Shown here one piece after another: positions 11,567 to 20,233 of a stretch of DNA of 64,000 nucleotides. The stretch is from Altererythrobacter sp. BO-6. Lineage in GTDB: Bacteria > Pseudomonadota > Alphaproteobacteria > Sphingomonadales > Sphingomonadaceae. Numbering within the stretch: the stretch's first letter is position 1; each line of letters starts with the position of its first letter. The position numbers and the translations under genes were made by a program. The stretch covers positions 2,275,001 through 2,339,000 of the forward strand of contig NZ_CP049259.1 of NCBI RefSeq assembly GCF_011047315.1, written 5' to 3'. Under the pieces are notes generated by a model, which saw only the letters and a list, made by a program, of their open reading frames with translations, made no database searches and was not told where the DNA came from.

Positions 11567-11574
11567 ATGGTTAA
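11567..11574 (-). promoter_or_regulatory. Possible CtrA half-site TTAACCAT upstream of cheA
   Basis: On the minus strand TTAACCAT lies about 49 nt before the cheA start. This octamer is the CtrA half-site known in Caulobacter, and motility operons are common CtrA targets in alphaproteobacteria. A single 8-mer is weak evidence. Confidence 0.25.
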
Positions 11575-11581
11575 CGAAGCG

Positions 11582-12925
11582 TCACTTGTGCCCTGGCCGG
11601 CGCATCACGCGCCACACCAGGAAGCCTGCCAAAAGCCCGCCAGCGAGGTTCGCCGCCAGCTCCGCCGCATAGATCGCCGCAGGCCCGGCAAATGCGCGCG
11701 CCAGCCACCCCAATGGCAGCATCACCAGAAATACCCGCATGAAAGATTGCAGCAGCGCGTGGTTGGCCTTGCCGAGGGCATTGAGCGCACCATTGGCAAC
11801 GATCAGTACGCCGAAACCGGCATAACCCCAGGCGGCGATCCGCAAATAGCTGGAAAACTCGGCATTCACCTGTGGGTCGTCGCTGAAAAAGTCGGCGAAC
11901 CACGGCCCGCCCCATGACAGGAGCGCGGCAGTGACGAGCCCGTAACCCACGCAGAACAGGCCGGCGAGCCACATCGCTTCACGCGCGCGGCCATATTCCT
12001 TGGCGCCCCAGTTCTGCCCTACGATCCCGCCGATCGCGCCGGACAGCGCGAGCAGCGGGACGACTGCAAAGCTCTGCACCCGGCCGGCGGCGCCAAACCC
12101 GGCGACCGCTGCCGCGCTTTCCGATGCGATTAGCGCGGTCAGCACCGACAGCCCCACCGGATTGATCGAGTTTGATAGCGCCGCCGGGCCTGCCACGCGC
12201 AGGATCGCGGCAGAGGATTCAGCGATATTGCATTGGCGCAGCAGCACCAGATTGATCGGCAGTGCGGCGCGCCGGACCAGCCACAGCGCCACGCCAACGC
12301 CGATCGCCCAGCCGATGATCGTGGCATAGGCCGCGCCGGGCATGCCGAAGCCCTCAAAGCCGAAAGCGCCGGTAATCAGGATCGGGTCGAGCACCCAGTT
12401 CGCCGCCGCATAGCTGATCGAGACGATCGAGGTCTTGCGCGCCTCACCCTGGCCGCGCAGCACGCCATTGATCCCCATGATGGCCATCATCAGCGGGAAA
12501 CCGAGCGCGAAGGGCTGCATATAGCTGCGGATCAGCGGCAATTCGCGCGGGGATGCTTCCATTAGCGTGAACAGCGGATCGAGCAGCAAGAACAATAGCC
12601 CGCCGACGATCACGCCGGCCAGCACCGCCAGCACGATCCCGAAGTTGGCGCGGCGCGCGGCGCGATCGTCATCGCCTTCGCCCAGCGCGCGGGCGATCAC
12701 CGAGTTGATGCCGACCATCATGCCCACGCCCAGGCTGGTGATGGCCACGCTGATCGGGAAGATGAAGGAAATCGCAGCCAGCGCATCGCTGCCCAACTGG
12801 CCGATGAAATAGGCATCGACGAGGCCGATCGACATGACCGCGGCGACCCCGATGATCATCGGCAAGGTTTGCGTGACGAGATGCCCGCGGATCGATCCGC
12901 GCGTCAGTTTGGCGTTCTCGCTCAT
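11582..12925 (-). CDS. MATE family efflux transporter
   Basis: A 447-aa inner-membrane protein with about twelve hydrophobic segments arranged as two repeats, typical of the multidrug and toxin extrusion family (cation-coupled drug export; NorM/DinF-like). The N-terminal half shows PMIIGVAAVMSIGLVDAYFIGQLG and the repeat-two equivalent IVGQNWGAKEYGRA. A start at 12925 (MSENAKLTRG) gives the family length; ATG 12955, ten codons upstream, is also possible, and neither has a clear ribosome site. The long open frame extending to 13597 overlaps the 2Fe-2S gene on the other strand and is not coding. The substrate is unknown. Confidence 0.88.
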   Translation of the reverse strand: MSENAKLTRGSIRGHLVTQTLPMIIGVAAVMSIGLVDAYFIGQLGSDALAAISFIFPISVAITSLGVGMMVGINSVIARALGEGDDDRAARRANFGIVLAVLAGVIVGGLLFLLLDPLFTLMEASPRELPLIRSYMQPFALGFPLMMAIMGINGVLRGQGEARKTSIVSISYAAANWVLDPILITGAFGFEGFGMPGAAYATIIGWAIGVGVALWLVRRAALPINLVLLRQCNIAESSAAILRVAGPAALSNSINPVGLSVLTALIASESAAAVAGFGAAGRVQSFAVVPLLALSGAIGGIVGQNWGAKEYGRAREAMWLAGLFCVGYGLVTAALLSWGGPWFADFFSDDPQVNAEFSSYLRIAAWGYAGFGVLIVANGALNALGKANHALLQSFMRVFLVMLPLGWLARAFAGPAAIYAAELAANLAGGLLAGFLVWRVMRRPGHK

Positions 12926-13060
12926 ACAGGCCGGACTAATCGAGAAGAGCGACATGGCAAGGCGAAACTTGTGAGAGTGGGGGCAAGGTCGGCTTGTGCG
13001 GTACCCGCGTGCATGCGATAGGCCGCGCACGTTCTGATCGCCGAGGGAAGCCGCGCATCC

Positions 13061-13615
13061 ATGCCGCGCATGACTGTCAACGACCGTCCGGTTGAATTCG
13101 AGATGGCCCCGGATACGCCGCTGCTGTGGGCGTTGCGCGATGCGGCCAACCTTACCGGCACCAAATATGGCTGCGGCACGGGCGACTGCGGAGCCTGCAT
13201 GGTGCTGGTCGACGGGGCAGCGCTGCGCAGCTGCCTGGTGACCATTGCCGAGGCGGAAGGGCGCTTTATCACCACGATCGAAGGCCTGTCGCGCGACCGG
13301 TCGCATCCGGTGCAACAGGCGCTCGTTGCCGAGCAAGCGATCCAGTGCGGTTTCTGTACGCCCGGGATTGCCATCGCCGCTGCCGCGCTGCTGCAAGGCA
13401 ACGCCAACCCCAGCGAAGCGGAGATCAAGGCCGCGATCCCCAATCTCTGCCGCTGCGGGGTCTATCCGCGGCTGGTGCGGGCAATCCAGCGGGCCGGGCG
13501 GGTTGCGCGGCGGGTGGAGACGATCAGTGCCGCTCCACCCCCCGGTATAAGTACGGAAGATGCCGCGCGGGTGGTGCCGGCCTTGCGACCGGCACAAGCG
13601 ACGGACGGCGACTAG
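13061..13615 (+). CDS. (2Fe-2S)-binding subunit of a xanthine-oxidase-family enzyme (orphan)
   Basis: A 184-aa protein like the small subunit of isoquinoline 1-oxidoreductase and aldehyde/xanthine dehydrogenases. The plant-type 2Fe-2S domain has KYGCGTGDCGACMVLVDG plus a later Cys (RSCLVT). The second cluster sits in the helical domain with IQCGFCTPG and CRCGVYPR. All eight ligands are visible. It normally passes electrons from a molybdopterin-binding large subunit, but none is encoded nearby: the neighbours are a divergent MATE pump and a convergent siderophore receptor. The C-terminal 30 residues or so are an unusual Pro/Ala-rich tail. The start at 13061 could also be ATG 13070. Confidence 0.85.
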   Translation: MPRMTVNDRPVEFEMAPDTPLLWALRDAANLTGTKYGCGTGDCGACMVLVDGAALRSCLVTIAEAEGRFITTIEGLSRDRSHPVQQALVAEQAIQCGFCTPGIAIAAAALLQGNANPSEAEIKAAIPNLCRCGVYPRLVRAIQRAGRVARRVETISAAPPPGISTEDAARVVPALRPAQATDGD

Positions 13616-13618
13616 CCG

Positions 13619-15730
13619 TTAGAGCTTTACGCGCACACCCAGCCGCGCACTCAGCGGACGGCCCGGCTGGATGTTGTTGTCACCATGCGCGCTGGGGAAA
13701 TAGTTCGCGTCGAACAGATTCTCGACATTGAGCTGCAGCGACAGCCGCTCGCTCACCGTGTAATAGGCTGCGGCATCGACCCGCAGGTAATCGGGCAGGG
13801 TCACCGCATTGCTGAAGCTGGCGAACTGCTCATCCTGATAGATCACGCCCAGGCCCAACCCGAAACTGTCCGAGAAATCATAGCGGGTCCAGGCACTGAT
13901 CTGGTGTTCGGGTAGCTGCTGCAGTCGCAGGCCCTCGGCGCCAAAGCTGCTGGTACTGGTGATTTCGCCGTCAAGATAAGTGTAGCCGATATTGGCCTGC
14001 CAGCGCGGCGTGATTTCGCCCACCAGGTTGAACTCCAGCCCCTTGGTCCGGCTTTCGCCAACCAGCGCTGTGAGCGAGGGATCCAGCGGATCGGGGCCCT
14101 TGGTATTGGTCCGGTCAAGCTGGAACACGGCGGCAGTCACGAACAGCTTTTCGCTCGGCGCCCATTTTACGCCCAATTCGTAATTGGTGAACTTCTCTGG
14201 CGCAAAGGCGGCATCGCCTGGTGATAGCAGGAAGAACTGGTCGCCAGCCTGCGGCAGGAAGCTAGTAGCATAGCTGGCATAGAGCGACAGTTGCGGGTTG
14301 GGCTTCACCACCAGGCCGAAGCGCGGGCTGACTTTCTCGTCCACCCGGTCGCCGCGATTGCCATTGAGCTGCTCGATCGTCCTGAGGTCGAAACGGTCCC
14401 AGCGCAGGCCAGCGATCAGTTGCAAATGTTCGCCGATGTCAATCTGGTCCTGCAAATAGGCGGAGAACACTTCCAGTTCGCTGTCGCGGTCACGCACCGG
14501 GCCGGTCAGGCTGATCGCCGGAAAGGCGAAGATATCGGTCAGCGCAGTGGTGAAGCGGCTGGTGGTGCCGCCCGTGCCATTGGCAAACAGCGAGTTGCTG
14601 CGGCCGTTGTTCGAATCCTGCCAGCTGGCTTCAACCCCGGCCAGGACCATGTGCTGAAGTGCGCCGGTGTCCAGCTCCCACACAAGGTTCGCCTGCGCGA
14701 TCCAGTTCTGGCGGGTCTGAGTGTCGCGATAGCCAGAGAACTGCACGTCCGCCCCGCCATTGCGCAAGCCGTCGGGCACGATGTTCTGGTAGGCCTTGTC
14801 GTAGTCGGCAAATTGCAGCGTGGCATTGGCGGTAAGACTGCTGGAGAACTCGTGATCGATCCGCGCGCGGGCAATGTGGACCCTGGAATCGGTGTCGTTG
14901 AAATCCGGATCGCCGAACAGCGTGTCGCGGAAACCGCGCAACGGGCCGCTGCCGTCGGCCGGAAGGCCGCGATCGACCAGCCGCTGGTCTTCGTCGTAGG
15001 AATAGGTCGCGGTCAGGCGGGTTGCCTCGCCCAGGTCAACCGTGACGGTGGGCGAAATGCCGATGAAATGGCCGCTGTAGAAATCGCGGTTGCTGTCGAA
15101 TTCCTCATAGGTGGCATTGAGGCGCGCTGCGGCGACGCCGGACAGCGTGGTGTTGACGTCACCCGAGAGCGAGAATGCGCCGAACGTGTCGACCGATGCG
15201 TCGACTTCGGCTTCGAACCCGTTGATGCGCGCGGTCTTGCTGACGCGGTTGATCACGCCGCCACCGCCGCCGCGCCCGAAGATCAAGGCATTGGCGCCCT
15301 TGAGTACTTCGACACGCTCGATGTTGTAGAGCGAACGATAATATTGCGCGTCATCGCGCAGCCCGTCGAGATAGAAGTCAGCGGTGGTTTCCTGCCCGCG
15401 AATGAAGATCTCGTCACGGTGGCCTTCGCCGGTTTCGATGCTGATCCCCGGCACATAGCGCAGCGCTTCGCCCAGCTGCCGGATCGACTGGTCCTCCAGC
15501 TGGTCCTCGGTCACGAAAGTGATCGTTTGCGGCACATCGATCACCGGGGTGGGGGTCTTGGTACCGGTCGAGCCGTCGTCCTCGGCATAGCCCTGGCGCT
15601 CGCCGGTTACGATGATGCCTTCGGGAAGGTATTGCCGGTCCTGCTCGGCAGTGCTTTCCGCCGCGAGTGCCGTCGCCGGTGCAATCAGGGCTGCGCCTGC
15701 GAGCCAGAATGCCTTGCCGAGATGTTTCAT
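13619..15730 (-). CDS. TonB-dependent siderophore receptor (catecholate type, Fiu-like)
   Basis: A 703-aa outer-membrane receptor. It has a signal peptide ending in ALAAES, a plug domain (VIDVPQTITFVTEDQLEDQ, EIFIRGQETTADFYLDGLRDD, GANALIFGRGGGGGVINR), then a 22-strand barrel ending ARLGVRVKL. The plug wording is typical of catecholate siderophore receptors. A near-perfect Fur box lies about 46 nt upstream, so expression should rise under iron limitation. ATG 15730 (MKHLGKAFW) gives the better signal peptide; ATG 15742 is four codons upstream. No periplasmic or ABC components are adjacent. Confidence 0.9.
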   Translation of the reverse strand: MKHLGKAFWLAGAALIAPATALAAESTAEQDRQYLPEGIIVTGERQGYAEDDGSTGTKTPTPVIDVPQTITFVTEDQLEDQSIRQLGEALRYVPGISIETGEGHRDEIFIRGQETTADFYLDGLRDDAQYYRSLYNIERVEVLKGANALIFGRGGGGGVINRVSKTARINGFEAEVDASVDTFGAFSLSGDVNTTLSGVAAARLNATYEEFDSNRDFYSGHFIGISPTVTVDLGEATRLTATYSYDEDQRLVDRGLPADGSGPLRGFRDTLFGDPDFNDTDSRVHIARARIDHEFSSSLTANATLQFADYDKAYQNIVPDGLRNGGADVQFSGYRDTQTRQNWIAQANLVWELDTGALQHMVLAGVEASWQDSNNGRSNSLFANGTGGTTSRFTTALTDIFAFPAISLTGPVRDRDSELEVFSAYLQDQIDIGEHLQLIAGLRWDRFDLRTIEQLNGNRGDRVDEKVSPRFGLVVKPNPQLSLYASYATSFLPQAGDQFFLLSPGDAAFAPEKFTNYELGVKWAPSEKLFVTAAVFQLDRTNTKGPDPLDPSLTALVGESRTKGLEFNLVGEITPRWQANIGYTYLDGEITSTSSFGAEGLRLQQLPEHQISAWTRYDFSDSFGLGLGVIYQDEQFASFSNAVTLPDYLRVDAAAYYTVSERLSLQLNVENLFDANYFPSAHGDNNIQPGRPLSARLGVRVKL

Positions 15731-15775
15731 GTAATCGTCCAATCGATTGAGTCGTGATCCGTGGGCACCCGCTAT

Positions 15776-15790
15776 TGAGAATTATTCGCA
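15776..15790. promoter_or_regulatory. Fur box (7-1-7 type) before the siderophore receptor
   Basis: tgagaat-t-attcgca is a 7-1-7 inverted repeat with one mismatch. Read on the receptor strand it gives TGCGAATAATTCTCA, very close to the alphaproteobacterial Fur consensus. It is centred about 53 nt upstream of the receptor start, a natural place to overlap its promoter. Confidence 0.7.
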
Positions 15791-15894
15791 AAAGCAACAG
15801 AGAAAGCGCACTTGCCCGAAAAAATGTCGCTCGCTAGGGCGCGCGAGCGAGCGGTACGCACCCCATGCGTGCGCTTTCGGAAGGAGAGTAGGCG

Positions 15895-16236
15895 ATGAAG
15901 GCAACGATCTGGCACAACCCCAATTGCGGCACTTCGCGCAAGACGCTGGCGATCCTGGAAGAGGCTGGCGTGGATCTGACCGTGGTCGAATACCTCAAGA
16001 CTCCGCCAACGGCAGAAAAGCTGGCGCAGCTTTATCGCGATGCCGGGATCAGCCCGCAGCAGGGTCTGCGCTTGCGCGGGACCGACGCCGCGGAGCGTGG
16101 CCTGCCGCAAGCGGGCGACGAGGTGGTGCTGGCGGCAATGGCATCCGATCCGATCCTGATCGAGCGACCGCTGGTCGAAACCGACAAGGGCGTGCGGCTG
16201 TGCCGACCGCAGGATGTGGTCCGCGAAATCCTCTAG
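15895..16236 (+). CDS. arsC: ArsC family reductase (arsenate reductase, glutaredoxin type)
   Basis: A 113-aa thioredoxin-fold protein beginning MKATIWHNPNCGTSRKTL; Cys11 in the NCGTSR loop is the catalytic residue that attacks arsenate. The length and the ERPLVETDKGVRLCRP segment match the ArsC/Spx-like arsenate reductase family. 'aaggagag' stands before the ATG. No arsR, arsB or acr3 gene is adjacent, so arsenic resistance is not proven and a general ArsC-like role is possible. Its stop shares a CTAG with the convergent MFS gene. Confidence 0.87.
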   Translation: MKATIWHNPNCGTSRKTLAILEEAGVDLTVVEYLKTPPTAEKLAQLYRDAGISPQQGLRLRGTDAAERGLPQAGDEVVLAAMASDPILIERPLVETDKGVRLCRPQDVVREIL

Positions 16237-17612
16237 CGCTGGTCGAGCATCAGATCGCGGTCGTGGGTCAGCTGGCGCCAGCCAAGCACGTAAACCGCCA
16301 GGCACAGCGCGCAGATCGCGGAAAAGCCGATCACCGGATGATGGCCGTAAAGCCACACCCCGATCGCTGGCGCGAAAACATAAGCCGCGCCATTGACCGA
16401 GGCTACCATGCCGCCGACCTGGCCCTGCTCCTTGCGGGTCACCGCCAGCGAAGCGCCTGACGTAAAGCCTGGTCGGTAAAGGCCGAAGCCAAGCGAAGCG
16501 ATGGCGAAGCCCAGCGAAATGGCGTGCAGGTCATATGAAACCGCAAAGATAATGGTGCCCGTTGCTGCCAGCGCCACGCCCCACATGGTCGAGGCCCGCG
16601 GGCCGAGCTTCAGCATGGGGATCAGCCCCCATTGCGCCAGCAAAGTGGCAATCGCTCCTGCCATCAGCACAAGACCGATAGGCCCGGCTCCAGCAGTAGG
16701 GTCGCCGCGCAGGCCCAGCCGGTCGAGGATGAAGAAGCCGATGATGCCCAGCGTTGCCGCCTGTGCATGGCCGCCCAGCAGCCCGGCGATGAGCCAGGGA
16801 CGCAGTCGGGGATCCTGCCATTTGAGGCGTGGAATGTCGCCTGCGCTGGGCGGTCCGCGGCCCTCGGCATCTGCGGGCGTGTCGTCGCTCTCGTCATCGC
16901 CCGCCAACGAGGAATTGGAGCTGGCGCTGAAGGGCGCAGCGACCACCACCCCTCGCGCGGCATAGCTCGGCGCGTCGTTCGGCAGGCGTAGCCGCAGCGC
17001 GACCAGCACGACTACCGCTATGGCGGCAAAGGCGAAAAATGGGCCGGGAAGGCCGACCGCAGGAAAGATCAGCAGCGGTGCAAGTGCCGGACCAATCACA
17101 GTGCCGAGGCCGAAACTGGAAGCAATGAGCGCGAGCGCTTGCGTCCGCTCGGCGCGCGGCGTGCGGCTGGCGACATAGGCCTGCACCGCTGGCGGCGCAG
17201 CCGAGCCAAACCCGCCGTAAAGGCTGCGCGCGGCGGCGAATAATATCAGCGTCGCGGTGGCTGACAGTAAGCCTGCAAGCCCGAACCACAGCATCAGGCC
17301 GCACAGCGCCATCGAGGCGATGAAGCCAACCAGGCCTACCGCCATCATCGATTTGCGCCCGCGATGGTCGGACCGGCGCGCCCAGAGCGGGGCGCAGATC
17401 ACCCACAGCAGGGCCGACCAGGTATAGGCAAGGCTGATCCACACGTCCGCCACCCCCAGAGCCGTGCCGATCGACGGCATGACCGATTGCATCGCTGTAT
17501 TGCCTGCCGCCGTTACCAGCATCACGGAAAACAGCAGCACCATCCGCCCGCGCGAGATGTGCGGCGCCTTGGGTAAGGAAGTTGAAAGGGGTGTTGGATC
17601 AAAGTCTGCCAT
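16233..17612 (-). CDS. MFS transporter (drug-resistance type)
   Basis: A 459-aa major facilitator superfamily protein with about twelve membrane segments. The loop between helices 2 and 3 carries the family motif (APLWARRSDHRGRKS), and helix 5 has the antiporter-type glycine/proline pattern (GLGTVIGPALAP). The central cytoplasmic loop (SSLAGDDESDDTPADAEG) is long and acidic. The gene resembles TetA/TCR-like exporters, but the substrate is not known. It ends tail-to-tail with arsC, sharing CTAG. Confidence 0.88.
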   Translation of the reverse strand: MADFDPTPLSTSLPKAPHISRGRMVLLFSVMLVTAAGNTAMQSVMPSIGTALGVADVWISLAYTWSALLWVICAPLWARRSDHRGRKSMMAVGLVGFIASMALCGLMLWFGLAGLLSATATLILFAAARSLYGGFGSAAPPAVQAYVASRTPRAERTQALALIASSFGLGTVIGPALAPLLIFPAVGLPGPFFAFAAIAVVVLVALRLRLPNDAPSYAARGVVVAAPFSASSNSSLAGDDESDDTPADAEGRGPPSAGDIPRLKWQDPRLRPWLIAGLLGGHAQAATLGIIGFFILDRLGLRGDPTAGAGPIGLVLMAGAIATLLAQWGLIPMLKLGPRASTMWGVALAATGTIIFAVSYDLHAISLGFAIASLGFGLYRPGFTSGASLAVTRKEQGQVGGMVASVNGAAYVFAPAIGVWLYGHHPVIGFSAICALCLAVYVLGWRQLTHDRDLMLDQR

Positions 17613-17712
17613 GACGCTTCAGCGCTAGGCCAGCGGCGTAGCGCTTGCAATGCGCGGCTGCATCTGCGACTTCGCACCCTCCTTTGGCAGAAAGCGGGTT
17701 GGACCAAATTCC

Positions 17713-18357
17713 ATGAATTCTACCGGAGTAGCAATCGAGCTGAGGCGCCGCCTGCGTGACCGGATGGCGCTCTATGCGGGGCAATGCGCGGTATTCTTTC
17801 GCGGATTCGTCGAGCACCCGCGGATGGTCGGCTCGATTATCCCGTCTTCGCGCTTCACTGTCCGCAAGATGCTGGAGCGGGTCGACTGGCGCAATTGCCG
17901 CCTGTTCGTGGAATATGGGCCGGGGATCGGCACCTTCTGCCGCCCGGTGCTGGAACGGCTGAGCGGCGATGCAACGCTGATCGTGATCGATACCAACCCG
18001 CTCTATATCGAGTATTTGCAGCGCACGATCCGCGACAAGCGGTTCCATGCGGTGCTGGGCTCCGCCGCCGATGTCGAGCAGATCATCGCCGATCACGGCT
18101 TCGACCATGCCGATTACATCCTCTCGGGCCTGCCGTTCTCGACCTTGCCTGCAGGTGTCGCACCGGCGATCGGCGCGGCGACGCACCGCGCGCTGAGGCC
18201 CGGTGGCGGCTTCCTGGTCTATCAGTTCACTGCCGCCTGCCTCGACTACATGCGCCCGCATTTCGCGCGGATCGATAGCGGCTTCGAATGGCTCAACATC
18301 CTGCCATGCAAGCTGTTCTGGGCGTGGAAGGGCGAGGCGGACCAGCCCGCCGGATAA
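17713..18357 (+). CDS. SAM-dependent methyltransferase, PmtA-like (phospholipid N-methyltransferase family)
   Basis: A 214-aa class I methyltransferase. The N-terminal stretch FVEHPRMVGSIIPSSRFTVRKML and the SAM strand LFVEYGPGIGTFCRPVL followed by VIDTNP resemble the short PmtA-type enzymes that methylate phosphatidylethanolamine towards phosphatidylcholine. DYILSGLPFSTLP is the usual post-motif. ATG 17713 (MNSTGVAIEL) is chosen because homologous sequence begins shortly after it and the upstream part of the frame is atypical. Its substrate could also be another membrane-associated acceptor. Confidence 0.78.
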   Translation: MNSTGVAIELRRRLRDRMALYAGQCAVFFRGFVEHPRMVGSIIPSSRFTVRKMLERVDWRNCRLFVEYGPGIGTFCRPVLERLSGDATLIVIDTNPLYIEYLQRTIRDKRFHAVLGSAADVEQIIADHGFDHADYILSGLPFSTLPAGVAPAIGAATHRALRPGGGFLVYQFTAACLDYMRPHFARIDSGFEWLNILPCKLFWAWKGEADQPAG

Positions 18358-18363
18358 CCTCGG

Positions 18364-19185
18364 CTATTCGAACACTTCGCCGAGCGCTTCGGGCCGGTCA
18401 CCTGCCAGTTGCTGGTGCACGCCGGCCAGCACCGCCAGGAAAATCACCACAAAGGCGGCGTTCGCCAGGCTGGCGACGATACCGTTGCCGATCAGTTCGA
18501 TCTCTCCACCCATCGCCGCGAACACCACGCCCAGCACCATCGTGACCAGCAGCGAGACCACAATGACGGCAACGAACAGCAGCACAAAGAACAGGAACAG
18601 CCGGAAGCTGTTGCCCTTGGTAAGCCGCCATGACCGCGCGATCGCTGCGACCGGATTGAGAATGCCGTCAATCGCGATTGCGGGCATGATCAGCGAAAAT
18701 TTGACCATCAGGTAGAAGATCAGCGGGAAGATCAGGAAGATGGCCAGCGCCGCAAAGATCGCGCCGCCCACCGAAACCACCAGCCCTACCGGCAGCGCCA
18801 CGATCACGACAATGGCGATCGCGGCAAGGATATTGGTCACGAAATAGGACGGGAAAGCGGTTGCCCCCCGCTTGAGCGCATCGCCTAGCGTCGGCCGCGC
18901 GCGGTCGGTCAGCAGCACCAGCAGCGCCAGCGTGCCGATGCCCTGCATGACGAAGATGATCAGCATGACCCACCAGTAATCGGCATAGGTCTGCATAACC
19001 GCGTCCATCATCGCCTGCATGTCTTCCGGATTGCCCGCCTGCGGTGCCATTGCCTCGGGCATCAGCAGCGCACTGGCAAGATAGGGCAGGAAGAAGAACA
19101 CCCCGGCAACCACCAGGATCACATCCTTGTTCTTGCCGATCAGACTGGTGGCCGTGTTCCAGGCCTGGCCCATGTCGAACTTCAT
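18364..19185 (-). CDS. Hypothetical multi-pass membrane protein
   Basis: A 273-aa protein with about six hydrophobic segments, for example [20 protein letters not shown] near the start, [22 protein letters not shown], and a Val/Ile-rich pair in the last third. It contains the segment [22 protein letters not shown], seen in integral membrane proteins of the GPDPase-membrane-domain/YciC type, but I cannot assign a function. 'ggaaggga' precedes ATG 19185. It is convergent with the PmtA-like gene and divergent from lipB. Confidence 0.75.
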   Translation of the reverse strand: MKFDMGQAWNTATSLIGKNKDVILVVAGVFFFLPYLASALLMPEAMAPQAGNPEDMQAMMDAVMQTYADYWWVMLIIFVMQGIGTLALLVLLTDRARPTLGDALKRGATAFPSYFVTNILAAIAIVVIVALPVGLVVSVGGAIFAALAIFLIFPLIFYLMVKFSLIMPAIAIDGILNPVAAIARSWRLTKGNSFRLFLFFVLLFVAVIVVSLLVTMVLGVVFAAMGGEIELIGNGIVASLANAAFVVIFLAVLAGVHQQLAGDRPEALGEVFE

Positions 19186-19260
19186 CGTGCGTTCCCTTCC
19201 GGTCTCTCGCGCTGCATTTGCCCCTTGATAAGCGAGGCGATTGTCCCCACGCAATTGGCA

Positions 19261-19941
19261 ATGGATATGCAAACCACAGATGTGATCGACTGGCGGCGCG
19301 AGGAGGGGCAGGTTCCCTATCGTGAAGCGCTGGCCGAGATGGAGCGCCGCAATGCCGCCATCGCGACGGGCGACGCGCGCGAACTGGTGTGGCTGCTAGA
19401 GCATCCGCCGGTCTACACTGCCGGGACCAGCGCCGCTTCCGACGAGCTTCTGGACCCGCGCTTCGAAGTGGTCGAGGCCGGGCGGGGCGGGCGCTATACG
19501 TATCACGGACCGGGGCAACGGGTAGGCTATGTGCTGCTCGACCTGACGAAGCGCGGCAAGGACGTGCGCTGCTTCGTCCATGGGATCGAACAATGGGTGA
19601 TCGCCACGCTGGCCCTCTTCGGGGTGAAAAGCTGGGCCGTGGACGGGCGGGTCGGTATCTGGACCACCGATATCGACGGGCGCGAAGCCAAGATCGGCGC
19701 GATCGGCGTGCGGGTACGCCGCTGGGTGACGATGCACGGCTTCTCGGTAAACCTCGATCCTGACCTCAGCCATTTCACCGGCATCGTGCCGTGCGGGATC
19801 GAGGAATTCGGCGTCACCAGCCTGGCGCGTTTGGGCCTCGACATTTCACCGCAACAATGGGACGAGGCGCTGATTGCCGAAGCGCCGGGGTTCCTCGAAC
19901 ATCTGGCCCGGGTAAGTGGAAGGAATTCATGCGAAGCCTGA
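19261..19941 (+). CDS. lipB: Octanoyl-[acyl carrier protein]:protein N-octanoyltransferase (lipoate synthesis)
   Basis: A 226-aa cofactor transferase that moves octanoate from ACP to the lipoyl domains of 2-oxoacid dehydrogenases and the glycine cleavage H protein. Diagnostic parts are [21 protein letters not shown], the catalytic Lys in [15 protein letters not shown] and the catalytic Cys in [15 protein letters not shown] (about residue 179). ATG 19261 is used; 19225 and 19267 are alternatives and none has a strong ribosome site. The next gene starts 13 nt before the lipB stop. Confidence 0.95.
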   Translation: MDMQTTDVIDWRREEGQVPYREALAEMERRNAAIATGDARELVWLLEHPPVYTAGTSAASDELLDPRFEVVEAGRGGRYTYHGPGQRVGYVLLDLTKRGKDVRCFVHGIEQWVIATLALFGVKSWAVDGRVGIWTTDIDGREAKIGAIGVRVRRWVTMHGFSVNLDPDLSHFTGIVPCGIEEFGVTSLARLGLDISPQQWDEALIAEAPGFLEHLARVSGRNSCEA

Positions 19942-20228
19942 CTCTTGTGTTCCTGCCCGCCGCGTTTGCGCTGGCGGCATGCGGCGACAGCGCTCTGCAA
20001 CGCGACAACGACGCGCGCCGGGCCGAAGGCGAAGTGCTGGGCGGGACGATCAGCGACGAGATGCTGCCGCTTGACCAGATCCAGTCGCAATCGCCGATCC
20101 TGCGCGAGACGCCCGCAGCCCCGGGCGCCGAAGGCGAGGAAGGCGAAGAGGCAGATGATGCCGCTGCGGAGGAAAGCGACGGGGCTCCGCCGGCTGAGCC
20201 GGCAGAGCCTTCACAGCCGCAGGAATAG
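19929..20228 (+). CDS. Small predicted lipoprotein with acidic tail
   Basis: A 99-aa protein whose first 18 residues form a lipoprotein signal ([18 protein letters not shown]) with the lipobox LAAC, so the mature protein would be acylated at Cys18 and membrane-anchored. The rest is hydrophilic and ends in a Glu/Ala/Pro-rich low-complexity tail. 'ggaaggaattc' precedes ATG 19929, inside the end of lipB (13-nt overlap), suggesting coupling. The function is not recognisable. Confidence 0.75.
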   Translation: MRSLTLVFLPAAFALAACGDSALQRDNDARRAEGEVLGGTISDEMLPLDQIQSQSPILRETPAAPGAEGEEGEEADDAAAEESDGAPPAEPAEPSQPQE

Positions 20229-20233
20229 CCGGG

